From contig JAIRSO010000018.1 of the NCBI GenBank assembly GCA_031255415.1, forward strand, positions 1 through 64,000: DNA of 64,000 bases, in the 5' to 3' direction. This stretch comes from Oscillospiraceae bacterium (GTDB lineage Bacteria; Bacillota; Clostridia; Christensenellales; Aristaeellaceae). Below the pieces are notes generated by a model, which made no database searches, was not told where the DNA came from, and saw nothing but the letters and a program-made list of their open reading frames with translations. Every line of letters starts with the position of its first letter. The first letter of the stretch is position 1. The position numbers and the translations under genes were made by a program. Of this stretch, positions 17,833 through 27,130 are shown one piece after another.

Positions 17833-19200
17833 ATGAAGAAACTGCTTGCTCTCGCGCTGGTTCTGGCGTTGACGCTGGGCGCTGCTGGCGCGATGGCCGA
17901 GACCGTGCTCAAGCTGGGCATCTACCCGATCGATACCGACGAGCGCGGCGTGGAAACCCACGAAAACACGTTTATCCCCGCGTTTGAGGCTGCGCATCCG
18001 GACGTGACGATCGAGCGCGCGCCTTACGATTTCAACCTGCAGACGATACTCCCGCTGCTGGAGAGCGGAAACGCGCCCAGCGTCATCACCACGTATTTTA
18101 CCGAGATACCCAAGCTGGCGGGCAATGATTTCCTGGAGGATATAACCGATATACTGGAGGAGCGCGGCTGGCTGGAGCAGATCAACCCCGCGATCATCGG
18201 GCCGTCGTCGTATGAAGGCCGCGTGTACGGCATACCCAGGAACTTCTACGGCATGGGCATGATGCTCAACGTCGAGCTGTTCGAGGAAGCCGGATTGGTC
18301 GACGAAGACGGGACGCCGCTGTATCCCAAGACGTGGGACGAGTTCGTCGAGACCGCCGCCAAGATCAAGGACGAGACGGGCGCGGCGGGGTTTGTACTGC
18401 TGGGAGCGGACAACGCGGCCGGCTGGCATTTCACGATACTGTCCTGGTCGTTCGGCGCGCAGATGCAGACGCTCGAAGACGGAAAATGGATCGCGCATCT
18501 CAACGACGAGCCGGTGGTCAAGGCTCTGCAGCTGGTCAAAGATCTGAAGTGGGAGCACGACGTACTTACCGCCGATCCGACCGCTGAAAACTGGGCGACT
18601 GGATTCCAGCAACTGGGAACGGGAGCCGCCGCGATGTACATGGCGGCGGACGACGCGGTAGCCCAGCCCACCGCGAACTACGGCCTGCCCATCGACAAAC
18701 TGATGATGATCGGCATGCCCGCAGGACCCGCAGGTACCGTGATGCTCACGGGCGGGAACCTGTTCGTGTTCCCCAAGGGCACGCCGAAGGACGAGATCAA
18801 CGCCGCGCTGGATTATTTGGAGATAATGGGATACGCGCCTGTAGTGAGCGATATAGCGCGCGAGGGACGCAAGGCGGATTATGAGTCCAACGTAGCCAAC
18901 GGCGTGCCGGTCATGAAGGGCCTTAACGTGTGGACAAACGACGAATACAACGCGATGATAGACGAGCTGTACGCGCAGTATGTAAACGTTGATCCGGCGC
19001 TGTACGCGTCGTACTACGAAGCCGCCGCGAAGCCCGGCGCGCTGCACGCCGAAGAGCCGATGCAGACGCAGGACATGTACGCGGAGCTGACCAAAGCGCT
19101 TCAAGCGGTAATAGTGGACGCGGACGCTGATCCGCAGGCTCTGCTGGATATCGCGCAGGAGAATTTCCAGGCTCTGCTGGACGAGCAGGTGAATAAGTAA
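17833..19200 (+). CDS. Extracellular solute-binding protein of carbohydrate ABC importer
   Basis: Signal peptide MKKLLALALVLALTLGAAGAMA; NTFIPAFEAAHPDVTIERAPYDF; GGNLFVFPKGTPKDE. Confidence 0.9.
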   Translation: MKKLLALALVLALTLGAAGAMAETVLKLGIYPIDTDERGVETHENTFIPAFEAAHPDVTIERAPYDFNLQTILPLLESGNAPSVITTYFTEIPKLAGNDFLEDITDILEERGWLEQINPAIIGPSSYEGRVYGIPRNFYGMGMMLNVELFEEAGLVDEDGTPLYPKTWDEFVETAAKIKDETGAAGFVLLGADNAAGWHFTILSWSFGAQMQTLEDGKWIAHLNDEPVVKALQLVKDLKWEHDVLTADPTAENWATGFQQLGTGAAAMYMAADDAVAQPTANYGLPIDKLMMIGMPAGPAGTVMLTGGNLFVFPKGTPKDEINAALDYLEIMGYAPVVSDIAREGRKADYESNVANGVPVMKGLNVWTNDEYNAMIDELYAQYVNVDPALYASYYEAAAKPGALHAEEPMQTQDMYAELTKALQAVIVDADADPQALLDIAQENFQALLDEQVNK

Positions 19201-19212
19201 TATATGCCCAGG

Positions 19213-19244
19213 CCGGGGGCGTTGGGAAACGTCCCCGGTTTTTT
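19213..19244 (+). terminator. Rho-independent terminator between binding protein and permease genes
   Basis: ccgggggcgtt-ggga-aacgtccccgg-tttttt. Confidence 0.85.
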
Positions 19245-19283
19245 GCAGGGCTGGGGACGGAGGACGCGCCGGGAGGTTATATC

Positions 19284-20369
19284 ATGCGGGCATTATCATG
19301 GATGGTACTGGGGCTGGGCGGGCTGTGCTTACTGCTGGGGATACTGGCGCTCGCTGGGATCGCGCCGGTTTTGTACGGAGGCTGGCTGCTCACGGCGGGG
19401 ATCGCGGGCCTATTCGCCGGATGGTATCTCTCGCTGTCCGCCGGCATGCTCGAGTCGGCTGGCGGCGGCGAACAAGCGCGCCTGCGTCTGCGCCGCCTCT
19501 CGCGGCTTAAGTATGACCTGGGCGCTTGGTTTATTATGGCTCCGTGCGCTATACTGTTCCTGTTCTTTATATACGATCCGCTGATCGAGAGCGTCCGCTT
19601 GTCGTTCTTTGAGACGAAGGGCATGACCACGGTTCGGTTCGTCGGGTTCCAGAACTATCGAAGGATGCTGATCCATCCGGACTTTTGGCCATCGGTGCGC
19701 AATAGCTTTATGTATACGTTCTGGTCGCTGGCGATCGGGTTCATGGTTCCGATCGTCATGTCGGTGATCGTCAACGAGATGATCATCGGCAAGAACCTCG
19801 CGCGCACCGCGATATACCTGCCCGTGATCGTGCCGGGGCTGGCGACGGTCGTGCTGTGGCGGTTCATATTCAGCGCGGAGGCCTCCGGCGGCATGAATAT
19901 GCTGCTTGCTGCGCTGGGTCTGCCCCGGACGACGTACCTATCCAATCCCTCCATTGTAATACCCATCATAGTGCTGACGATGACATGGAGAAACGCCGGC
20001 TCGACCACGCTGATATACCTCGCCGGACTGCAGAGCATCGATCCGCAGCACTACGAGGCCGCGATAATCGACGGCGCGGGGGTATGGAGGCGCTTGATCC
20101 ATATTACCATACCCAATATATACAACCTCGCGCGCACGCTGCTGATACTGCAGATCATCGCCGTGTTCCAGATTATCTACGAACCGCTGGTCATGACTAA
20201 CGGCGGGCCGAACAACGCGTCCGTGTCGATGATGCAGGTGGTGTACCGCTACGCGTTCGAGCGGTTCGACTATTCGCACGCGACGGCTATGTCGGTGATT
20301 ATCGCCGTCATTCTGCTGGCGCTGACGCTGGTCTATAACAGGATCGGAAAGCCTAGCGAGGCGTATTGA
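19284..20369 (+). CDS. Carbohydrate ABC transporter permease (MalF/UgpA type) with extra N-terminal hydrophobic segment
   Basis: PSVRNSFMYTFWSLAIGFMVPIVMSVIVNEM...; EAAIIDGAGVWRRLIHITIPNI; TNGGPNNASVSMMQVVYRYAFERFDYSHATAMSV. Confidence 0.92.
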   Translation: MRALSWMVLGLGGLCLLLGILALAGIAPVLYGGWLLTAGIAGLFAGWYLSLSAGMLESAGGGEQARLRLRRLSRLKYDLGAWFIMAPCAILFLFFIYDPLIESVRLSFFETKGMTTVRFVGFQNYRRMLIHPDFWPSVRNSFMYTFWSLAIGFMVPIVMSVIVNEMIIGKNLARTAIYLPVIVPGLATVVLWRFIFSAEASGGMNMLLAALGLPRTTYLSNPSIVIPIIVLTMTWRNAGSTTLIYLAGLQSIDPQHYEAAIIDGAGVWRRLIHITIPNIYNLARTLLILQIIAVFQIIYEPLVMTNGGPNNASVSMMQVVYRYAFERFDYSHATAMSVIIAVILLALTLVYNRIGKPSEAY

Positions 20370-20384
20370 TCGGAGGCGGGAGCA

Positions 20385-21344
20385 ATGTCAACGCCCAATA
20401 CCATGCCCGGGACGCGCAAACGCGGCGCGGGTCGCGTGTCCGGCAAGACGGACGGCTTGATCCGGCAGTACGATCTGCGCAAGCCGCCCGTCGCAGCCGC
20501 GTATACATTAATGATGATCGTCGCCGCGCTGGCGGTCGCGCTTTCGGTCGCGCCGCTGATATGGACGATACTGGGCGGGTTCAAGACGATGCAGGAGTTC
20601 TCGCGCGGTGTGAAGACGGTCGGCGCGGACGGCAAGAATAAATGGGTGATGGCGTTCCTGCCCGTTAGTTTCTCGCTGGACGGGTATATCGAGACGTGGC
20701 GGCAGACCAAGTTCATGAGGAATTACTTAAACAGCCTTTACGCCGTGCTGGGATGCTGCGCCAGCGCGCTGCTGTTCAACGGGCTGATGGCTTACGGGCT
20801 GTCCAGGCTGAAACCCAGGGGATGGAGGGTCGCCGACGCGCTGGTGACGGGCAGTCTGCTGCTGCCCGGCATGATCAACATCGTGCCGCTGTTCATCAAC
20901 CTGACGCGGCTGGGGCTTACCCGCTCGTTCATACCGCTGTGGCTGGGGGTGGGCGCGAGCGCGTTCACGATCATACTGTTCAAGAACTTCTACGACGCGA
21001 TGCCCTCGAGCCTGTTCGAGGCCGCGCGGCTGGACGGATGCTCCAATCTGCAGATGTTTTTCCGAATAGTCATGCCGCTGTCTATGCCGATCAACATGGT
21101 CGTGCTGATATTCACGGTCAACGGGGCGTGGAGCGACTTCCTGCTGCCGTACCTGCTGCTGAACAACTCGCCCAGCGCGACCGTTATGGTAAGGCTGTTC
21201 GAGTTCAGGGTGGCGACCGCCGGGGTGACCGCGATAGAGGTTCTGCGCGCGACGGTGTTCTCGATACTGCCGCCGATAGCGCTGTTCATCATCTTCCAGC
21301 GCCAGATCACCTCCAACGTAATGGCCTCCGGCATGAAAGGATGA
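20385..21344 (+). CDS. Carbohydrate ABC transporter permease (MalG/UgpE type)
   Basis: YLNSLYAVLGCCASALLFNGLMAYGLSRLK...; SSLFEAARLDGCSNLQMFFRIVMPLSMP. Confidence 0.92.
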   Translation: MSTPNTMPGTRKRGAGRVSGKTDGLIRQYDLRKPPVAAAYTLMMIVAALAVALSVAPLIWTILGGFKTMQEFSRGVKTVGADGKNKWVMAFLPVSFSLDGYIETWRQTKFMRNYLNSLYAVLGCCASALLFNGLMAYGLSRLKPRGWRVADALVTGSLLLPGMINIVPLFINLTRLGLTRSFIPLWLGVGASAFTIILFKNFYDAMPSSLFEAARLDGCSNLQMFFRIVMPLSMPINMVVLIFTVNGAWSDFLLPYLLLNNSPSATVMVRLFEFRVATAGVTAIEVLRATVFSILPPIALFIIFQRQITSNVMASGMKG

Positions 21345-21347
21345 GCG

Positions 21348-22751
21348 ATGAGAATTTTTAAGGCGTGCGCCGCGCTGGTTCTGGTTTTAGCGGCGATCCC
21401 CGCTTCGGCGTCCGCTCGGACCAACGCGATACTCGCGCCGCTGCCGGACGCGCTCCCTCGATCCGGATCGTGCGAGGTATGGATCGACGGCGAGCGGTGC
21501 GACACGATCGACACGGCGGTTAATCACTGGCGCGCGTGGACGTCCAACCCGATAACGGAGCTTACGCCCGTCGCGCTCTTTGAGATGACGGGTCCGGTAA
21601 GCGTAAAGGTTCGGTTTATCGGAGCGGAGATAACCGAGGTTGTCGTGCGTCCGTTATCGCTGGGTATCGTTCCGGCGATAGACGGGGACACGGCGTCGTT
21701 TGAACTGAATGCACCCGCGAACGTCACCGTCGAGTATAACGCGCAGGTGAAAGGCGCTCTGCATATGTTCGCGATGGAGCCTGATCCGGAGCCGATCAAT
21801 CCGGACGCGGAAGGCGTGATCTACTTCGGGCCTGGCGTGCACGACGCGCGGCAGGTGGTTTTGCGCGGCGGGGATACCGTGTATCTAGCGCCGGGAGCGG
21901 TTCTGCGCGGGCAGATAAAGGGCGATTACGTTGACGATGTGAGGATACTGGGGCATGGGATCATCGACGGCGGCGCGTTCGACCGCTGGGACGATACGCT
22001 GGTACCGATCGACCTGACCGGATGCCGGAACGTCGTGATAAGCGGGCCGACCATCCTCGATCCCTCCGCGTGGACGCTGAACGCGTATCTATGCCAGGAT
22101 GTATTGATAGAGGACGTGAAGATAATCGGCGCGCGGTCGAACAGCGACGGGATAACGATCCAATCGTGCGAGAGGATAACCGCGCGTAACTGTTTCGTGC
22201 GCGGATGGGACGACAACCTGGTGGTGAAGGGTTATGACGCGGACGCGAGGGATATCCTGTTCGAGGACTGCGTGTTATGGACCGATCTCGCGCAGTCGAT
22301 GGAGATAGGTTACGAGACGCGCGCCGACGTAATCGAGAATATCTCGTTCAAGGATATAACCGTTCTGCACAACTTCCACAAGCCTGTGATGTCGATCCAC
22401 AACAGCGACAACGCGCTCGTGCGCAATGTATTATTCCAGAACATAGTGGTCGAGGACGCGCAAATGGGTCAAGGCGACGGTACGCCCTCGTTCATCGAGC
22501 TGACCACGTCCAAGTCGCAGTGGTCGAAGTCGGAAACGAGAGGGAATATACGGGATGTGACGTTCGACGGCGTGAGCGTGATCAGCGGACTGGATCGCGT
22601 GATAAAGGTTTTAGCAGCTAGTAAGGATTGCACGATAGACGACGTGGTGTTCCGCAATCTCAACATACTGGGGCGGCGCGTGGAGAGCGTGAAGGACGTG
22701 AAGTTTACCCGAACCAATAAAGTTGGGGAGAATATTGTGTTCGAGCCTTGA
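21348..22751 (+). CDS. Glycoside hydrolase family 28 (polygalacturonase-like), secreted
   Basis: Signal peptide; ILGHGIIDGGAFDRWDD; NSDGITIQSCERITARNCFVRGWDDNLVVKGY; parallel beta-helix pattern. Confidence 0.85.
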   Translation: MRIFKACAALVLVLAAIPASASARTNAILAPLPDALPRSGSCEVWIDGERCDTIDTAVNHWRAWTSNPITELTPVALFEMTGPVSVKVRFIGAEITEVVVRPLSLGIVPAIDGDTASFELNAPANVTVEYNAQVKGALHMFAMEPDPEPINPDAEGVIYFGPGVHDARQVVLRGGDTVYLAPGAVLRGQIKGDYVDDVRILGHGIIDGGAFDRWDDTLVPIDLTGCRNVVISGPTILDPSAWTLNAYLCQDVLIEDVKIIGARSNSDGITIQSCERITARNCFVRGWDDNLVVKGYDADARDILFEDCVLWTDLAQSMEIGYETRADVIENISFKDITVLHNFHKPVMSIHNSDNALVRNVLFQNIVVEDAQMGQGDGTPSFIELTTSKSQWSKSETRGNIRDVTFDGVSVISGLDRVIKVLAASKDCTIDDVVFRNLNILGRRVESVKDVKFTRTNKVGENIVFEP

Positions 22752-22797
22752 GGTGGTTGATTTGCCGATGGAGGCGGAGAGCGCTCCTCCGACGCTA

Positions 22798-22941
22798 GAG
22801 GCGTTCCCATGGGATGCGCCGCTAGGGCAGATGGGGTGTTTCCAGGAGAGACGCCGCTAGCGGCATAGGGGGTGTTTCCAGGAGAGACGCCGCTAGCGGC
22901 ATAGGGGGCGTTCCCAGGAGAGACGCCGCTAGCGACAAAGG
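22798..22941. repeat. 36-bp tandem repeat, four units (units 2 and 3 identical)
   Basis: gggtgtttccaggagagacgccgctagcggcatagg at 22834 and 22870; variants at 22798 and 22906. Confidence 0.92.
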
Positions 22942-22946
22942 GGGCG

Positions 22947-24323
22947 TTATTCCTCGCGTTCCACGAGCGTGACCATGATCTCCGGCATCTGCGGCGAGAA
23001 CGTGAACGCGCTCAAATTATTCACCGCGCACTGCACCGGCAGTATCGCGTCGCCCGCCGACAACCCCGACGCGTCAACATATAGATGAATATCGTCGGCG
23101 GTTACTCGCTCCATCTCCAGATACGGGCCGGACAGCGTCACGCTCATCGCGCGCAGCGGTATGCGCGAGTCGAGCGCCGCGTCCGTTCCCCTTACCTCCA
23201 CCCTCACATCCGAATACGTATGCGTATGCGTGGCCTCCCTCACCGCCGCCAGTATAACCACCTCGGACGCGCTCGAGTACTTCAACTCCGGCGCAAGCCT
23301 CAGCCCGCTGCGCCCCTGCACCGCCTCCGACGCTCCGCTCACGTCTATCGGCGTTTCAACGTATATGGTCTGCAGCCGCTCCAGCGCGGCTGCCGGCCCC
23401 GCCACCATCACGGTCTGGGGCACCATCATCGTCCTGTTAATCTCATAACCGTGCGCTGGGGTGCCGCGCACCGCTATCGACGTATCTATTGGAAGCTCCT
23501 TCATAGGGTACACGTCCACGTCAACGCGCACGCTCTGCATATTCACCAGCTCGCTGGTGACGCGCATCAGCGGCGACTGGATGGGATTCCCGGCGCTGTC
23601 CTGCAGCTCGATCAGCGCGGATATGCTGTTATGCGTGCGGCTCAAGTCCAGCGTCTCTATCGGCAGTTTGACGGATGCTCTGGCCACTTGATCCACCAGC
23701 GACCGCGGCCCGCTCACCGTCACCTGCGCGGGATCGGCTGTAGGCGTATCGAACCACAGCGGCGTGGACGCGGCTCCAACCGGAGAGACCTCCACCGGGA
23801 TCCTGCTGCGCTGCCCATACTCCTCCACGTTGACCGTGATGGACGCTGGAGTAAACTCCAGCACCGTGCCGTATGTCGTGAGCGCTTGGCTGAACTTGAT
23901 CTCCTGATTCTCCCCTGCCTGGGTGATCCTTGATAGATCGAGGCGCGGCGCGAAGTTCTGCGCCGTCACGGTTTGATAATTCCTCTGCGCCACCCTAACG
24001 CGCATCTTGACCTTTATCGGCGCGGACGTTAGATCGTCCGTGACGGTCAGCGCGCGCGACTGCAGCGCTTCTAATCCCACCACCGTCACCACCGCGTCCG
24101 CGATGGTCTTCTCGCGCTGAACGTCTTCGTCGCCCGCGATCAGCACCGCCCACACCAGCAGCGATATCAGCAGCGCGCAGACCTTCAGCCATGGATGCGT
24201 GCGCATCGACCGCCACGCCTTCCCGGCGGTGACGGACAGCGGATCCGTAAGCTGAACCGATCCGCGCCTGGCTTCAACGGCAGGCCGGGCGCTTTGCGGC
24301 GCGCGGGGTTCATTGGGCAGCAT
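22947..24323 (-). CDS. cdaR: YbbR-domain protein, CdaA regulator CdaR
   Basis: N-terminal TM, repeated VTVSGPRSLVDQV / VMVAGPAAALERL YbbR repeats; overlaps cdaA. Confidence 0.85.
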   Translation of the reverse strand: MLPNEPRAPQSARPAVEARRGSVQLTDPLSVTAGKAWRSMRTHPWLKVCALLISLLVWAVLIAGDEDVQREKTIADAVVTVVGLEALQSRALTVTDDLTSAPIKVKMRVRVAQRNYQTVTAQNFAPRLDLSRITQAGENQEIKFSQALTTYGTVLEFTPASITVNVEEYGQRSRIPVEVSPVGAASTPLWFDTPTADPAQVTVSGPRSLVDQVARASVKLPIETLDLSRTHNSISALIELQDSAGNPIQSPLMRVTSELVNMQSVRVDVDVYPMKELPIDTSIAVRGTPAHGYEINRTMMVPQTVMVAGPAAALERLQTIYVETPIDVSGASEAVQGRSGLRLAPELKYSSASEVVILAAVREATHTHTYSDVRVEVRGTDAALDSRIPLRAMSVTLSGPYLEMERVTADDIHLYVDASGLSAGDAILPVQCAVNNLSAFTFSPQMPEIMVTLVEREE

Positions 24324-25179
24324 CGCGGTTCCTCCGTTTCGCCCTCGAGGCCAGGAAGCTTAACAGCGGCATAGAGGGCGGGGCCGTGGCGAATATAGGC
24401 GTGATAGCCTGTTCCAGCGTGCGCGCGTCCAAATGCCGCGTCAGTTTCCCAGCGCGAGCCATGGATATAACGCCCGACTCTTCGGACACGATCAGCGCGG
24501 TCGCGTCCGTCTGTTCCGATATCCCAAGGGCGGCGCGGTGGCGCGTGCCCAGTTCCTTTGATATGTTCCGATCCTCGCTGAGTCTTAGGAAGCAGGCGGC
24601 GGCTACGATGCGGTGCTCCCGGATTATCACGGCTCCGTCGTGCAGAGGGGTGTTCGGCTCGAAGATGTTCTCTATCAGCGGCGCTGTGATCAGCGAGTCC
24701 AGACGCGTGCCGCTCTCTATGATGTCGGCCAGCCCCGTGCGCTGCTCGATCACTATCAGCGCGCCTACCTTGCGCCTGGCGAGGTTCGTCATCGCGGCCA
24801 CCAGTTCGGATATAACCCGCAGGTGATGATCCGGATCGTCCGGCGCGCGCAGTTTATCCCATAGGTTCGTGCTGCCTATCTGCTCCAGCGCGCGCCTTAG
24901 CTCCGGCTGGAACAGCACGACCACCACCACCGCGCCCGAGTTCACCACCAGGTCTATGATCCGGTTCAGCGCCGTCAGATGCAGCAGCACGCTCAATCTG
25001 CTCGCCGCGAACAGGAACGCCAATCCCTTGAGCACCTGGCTGGCGCGGGTCTCCCGTGTCAGCAGAAGCAGCTGGTACAGCAGGAACGCCACTATCAGCA
25101 CGTCCGCCGCGTCCGAGACGCGGATGCTGCTGAATATGCTGCGTATCAGCGAGAAATTCTCCTGCCAAAACTCCGCCAT
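24310..25179 (-). CDS. cdaA: Diadenylate cyclase CdaA
   Basis: VVVVVLFQPELRRALEQIG, LHDGAVIIREHRIVAAACFLRLSEDRNISKELGTRHRAALGISEQTDATALIVSEESGVIS. Confidence 0.96.
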   Translation of the reverse strand: MAEFWQENFSLIRSIFSSIRVSDAADVLIVAFLLYQLLLLTRETRASQVLKGLAFLFAASRLSVLLHLTALNRIIDLVVNSGAVVVVVLFQPELRRALEQIGSTNLWDKLRAPDDPDHHLRVISELVAAMTNLARRKVGALIVIEQRTGLADIIESGTRLDSLITAPLIENIFEPNTPLHDGAVIIREHRIVAAACFLRLSEDRNISKELGTRHRAALGISEQTDATALIVSEESGVISMARAGKLTRHLDARTLEQAITPIFATAPPSMPLLSFLASRAKRRNRDAAQ

Positions 25180-25352
25180 CGGCCGTTCTCCTTCGCGGGC
25201 TTCGCGCCGCCGCGCCTTATCAGCGCCTCGCGCGCCGTATCAACAGTATACACCACCGCTCCCTAAAGAGTAAACGACATACACCCCCCGGTTAATCCGA
25301 TTTTCTCTCGCAATCCTGTAACGAATTTATTACGTTTTCATCCGAAAACCCC

Positions 25353-25381
25353 TTGACTGCGAAATCAAACCGTAATATAAT
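25353..25381 (+). promoter_or_regulatory. SigmaA-type promoter TTGACT-17-TATAAT
   Basis: TTGACT 25353-25358, TATAAT 25376-25381. Confidence 0.75.
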
Positions 25382-25433
25382 TCGTTCTATAAGGGACGGG
25401 CAACGCCACAACGGTTCGGGAGGTGCGCGGAAG

Positions 25434-26987
25434 GTGCAAAGGAATCAATTGAGGAAACTCTGGGCATTCGCGCTGGCATTGACGCTGGCGGCTTCGCGGC
25501 TTATCATGATCGCGCCTGGGGCGCTGGCCGATGAGATCTGGTATACCCGTTCTGGCACCAGATTGCGCTCGCAGGCCGCGACCAGCGCGAGCGCTATCAT
25601 CACGATAAAGGGCGGCGAGGAGGTATCCGTGGTCAGCCGATCCGGAGGATGGTCGAAGGTGCGCTACGGATCGCACTCCGGGTATATCCGGTCGGATCTG
25701 CTGGTTCAGATCACCCGCTCCGGTTATATCCCGCTGCAGAAGGGCAACGAGTGCCCGCAGGTTAAGGACGTACAGACAGCCCTGCGCGATCTGGGATACT
25801 TCTCCGGCTCGTGCAACGGCAAGTTCGGGGACGATACCGAGGCGGCTGTCCGAGCGTTCCAGAAACGCAACGCTATCAGCGCGGACGGCGTGGCGGGAGG
25901 AGAGACCCAACGCGTGCTGTATTCCGGCGCGGCGCGCGCGGCGGAGAGCGTTTCAACAAGCTCGTTCGTCAACGTCTCCAGCGCGTCCGGCGCGTCCGGT
26001 TCGACGATCGTCGCGGCGTCCGGCTCCACTCTCAAGAAGGGTATGTCGGGCACGGCTGTCAAAGCCATGCAGACGCTGTTAAAGAACCTGGGTTATATAA
26101 CCTTTGCGCCGGACGGGGTGTTCGGCAGCGGCACGGAGAAGGCCGTCATGGAGTTCCAATCCCGCAACGGACTATCCGCCGACGGCAAGGTAGGCGCGGC
26201 TACGCTCAGCGCGCTGTCCAGTTCTAGAGCCGTCGCGGCTAAGGCTCCGGCCTCTTCCGGCGCATACGCTAAGCTCACGCTCAAGAAAGGCGACGCTGGC
26301 TCCGAGGTCACTAAGATGCAACAGAGGCTGCGCGAGTTGGGTTACATCAACTTCGCCGCGGACGGTAAGTTCGGAACGGGCACGCGCAACGGCGTAGTCG
26401 CTTTCCAGAAGGCGAACAGCCTGTCCGCGGACGGGATAGCCGGCCCCGGCACCCTGACGATGCTGTACTCCTCGTCGGCTAGAACGGCTCCGGCTGGAAC
26501 GGTATCGGGATCGTCGTCCGCCTCGTCGTCGTCCGGCTCCGGGCCGTCGTCCGGATCGGTGAAGCTGCTGCACTTCTTCGACGTGGTCAAGGTCAAGTAC
26601 CCGTCGGGCACGATCGTCACGGTGTACGATCCCGCCAGCAAACAGTCGTGGAAATTGAAATTCATGTCGATGGGGCGGCACGCGGACTCCGAGCCGTTGA
26701 GCGCGTCGGATACCGCCGTGATGAATAAAGCGTTCGGCAACACGACCACCTGGACGCCTAAGGCCGTATGGGTGAAATTCCCCGACGGGGTGTGGAGCAT
26801 GGCCACCATGCACAATACCCCGCACCTAAGCTCCACCATCAGGGATAATAACTTCAACGGGCATCTGTGCGTGCACTTCCTGCGCGACATGGACGAGGTG
26901 AGCAAGAACGATCCCAACTACGGCGTGCAGAACCAGAAAGCCCTGCGCGCGGCCTGGAAAGCGCTGTCAGGGCAGACGGTGGATTAA
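25434..26987 (+). CDS. Secreted SH3 + triple peptidoglycan-binding domain protein with uncharacterised C-terminal domain
   Basis: SH3 (TRSGTRLRSQAATSASAIITIKGGEEVSVV), three PG_binding_1 repeats (MQTLLKNLGYITFAPDGVFGSGTEKAVMEFQ etc.), C-term HADSEPL...MHNTPH...GHLCVHFL. GTG start with ggaggtg SD. Confidence 0.82.
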   Translation: MQRNQLRKLWAFALALTLAASRLIMIAPGALADEIWYTRSGTRLRSQAATSASAIITIKGGEEVSVVSRSGGWSKVRYGSHSGYIRSDLLVQITRSGYIPLQKGNECPQVKDVQTALRDLGYFSGSCNGKFGDDTEAAVRAFQKRNAISADGVAGGETQRVLYSGAARAAESVSTSSFVNVSSASGASGSTIVAASGSTLKKGMSGTAVKAMQTLLKNLGYITFAPDGVFGSGTEKAVMEFQSRNGLSADGKVGAATLSALSSSRAVAAKAPASSGAYAKLTLKKGDAGSEVTKMQQRLRELGYINFAADGKFGTGTRNGVVAFQKANSLSADGIAGPGTLTMLYSSSARTAPAGTVSGSSSASSSSGSGPSSGSVKLLHFFDVVKVKYPSGTIVTVYDPASKQSWKLKFMSMGRHADSEPLSASDTAVMNKAFGNTTTWTPKAVWVKFPDGVWSMATMHNTPHLSSTIRDNNFNGHLCVHFLRDMDEVSKNDPNYGVQNQKALRAAWKALSGQTVD

Positions 26988-27130
26988 CGCGCATAGCGGC
27001 AAGCAGGGAATGGCAAGCGGCGCGCGGGACGCGCCGCGTCGCTCGAAACGGACTGCCGCAGCGTAATCGAACGACCATACCCGCGCATACGTACATACTA
27101 CACCGCGTCTGTAAGGAATAGAGGGATATT

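Noticed and set aside
17815-19104. 429-aa minus-strand ORF
   Set aside because: Antisense to a clear solute-binding protein gene; His/Arg/Val-rich composition typical of GC-rich antisense frames.
22798-22941. Possible CRISPR array (36-bp period)
   Set aside because: Contiguous tandem units with no spacers and no cas genes.
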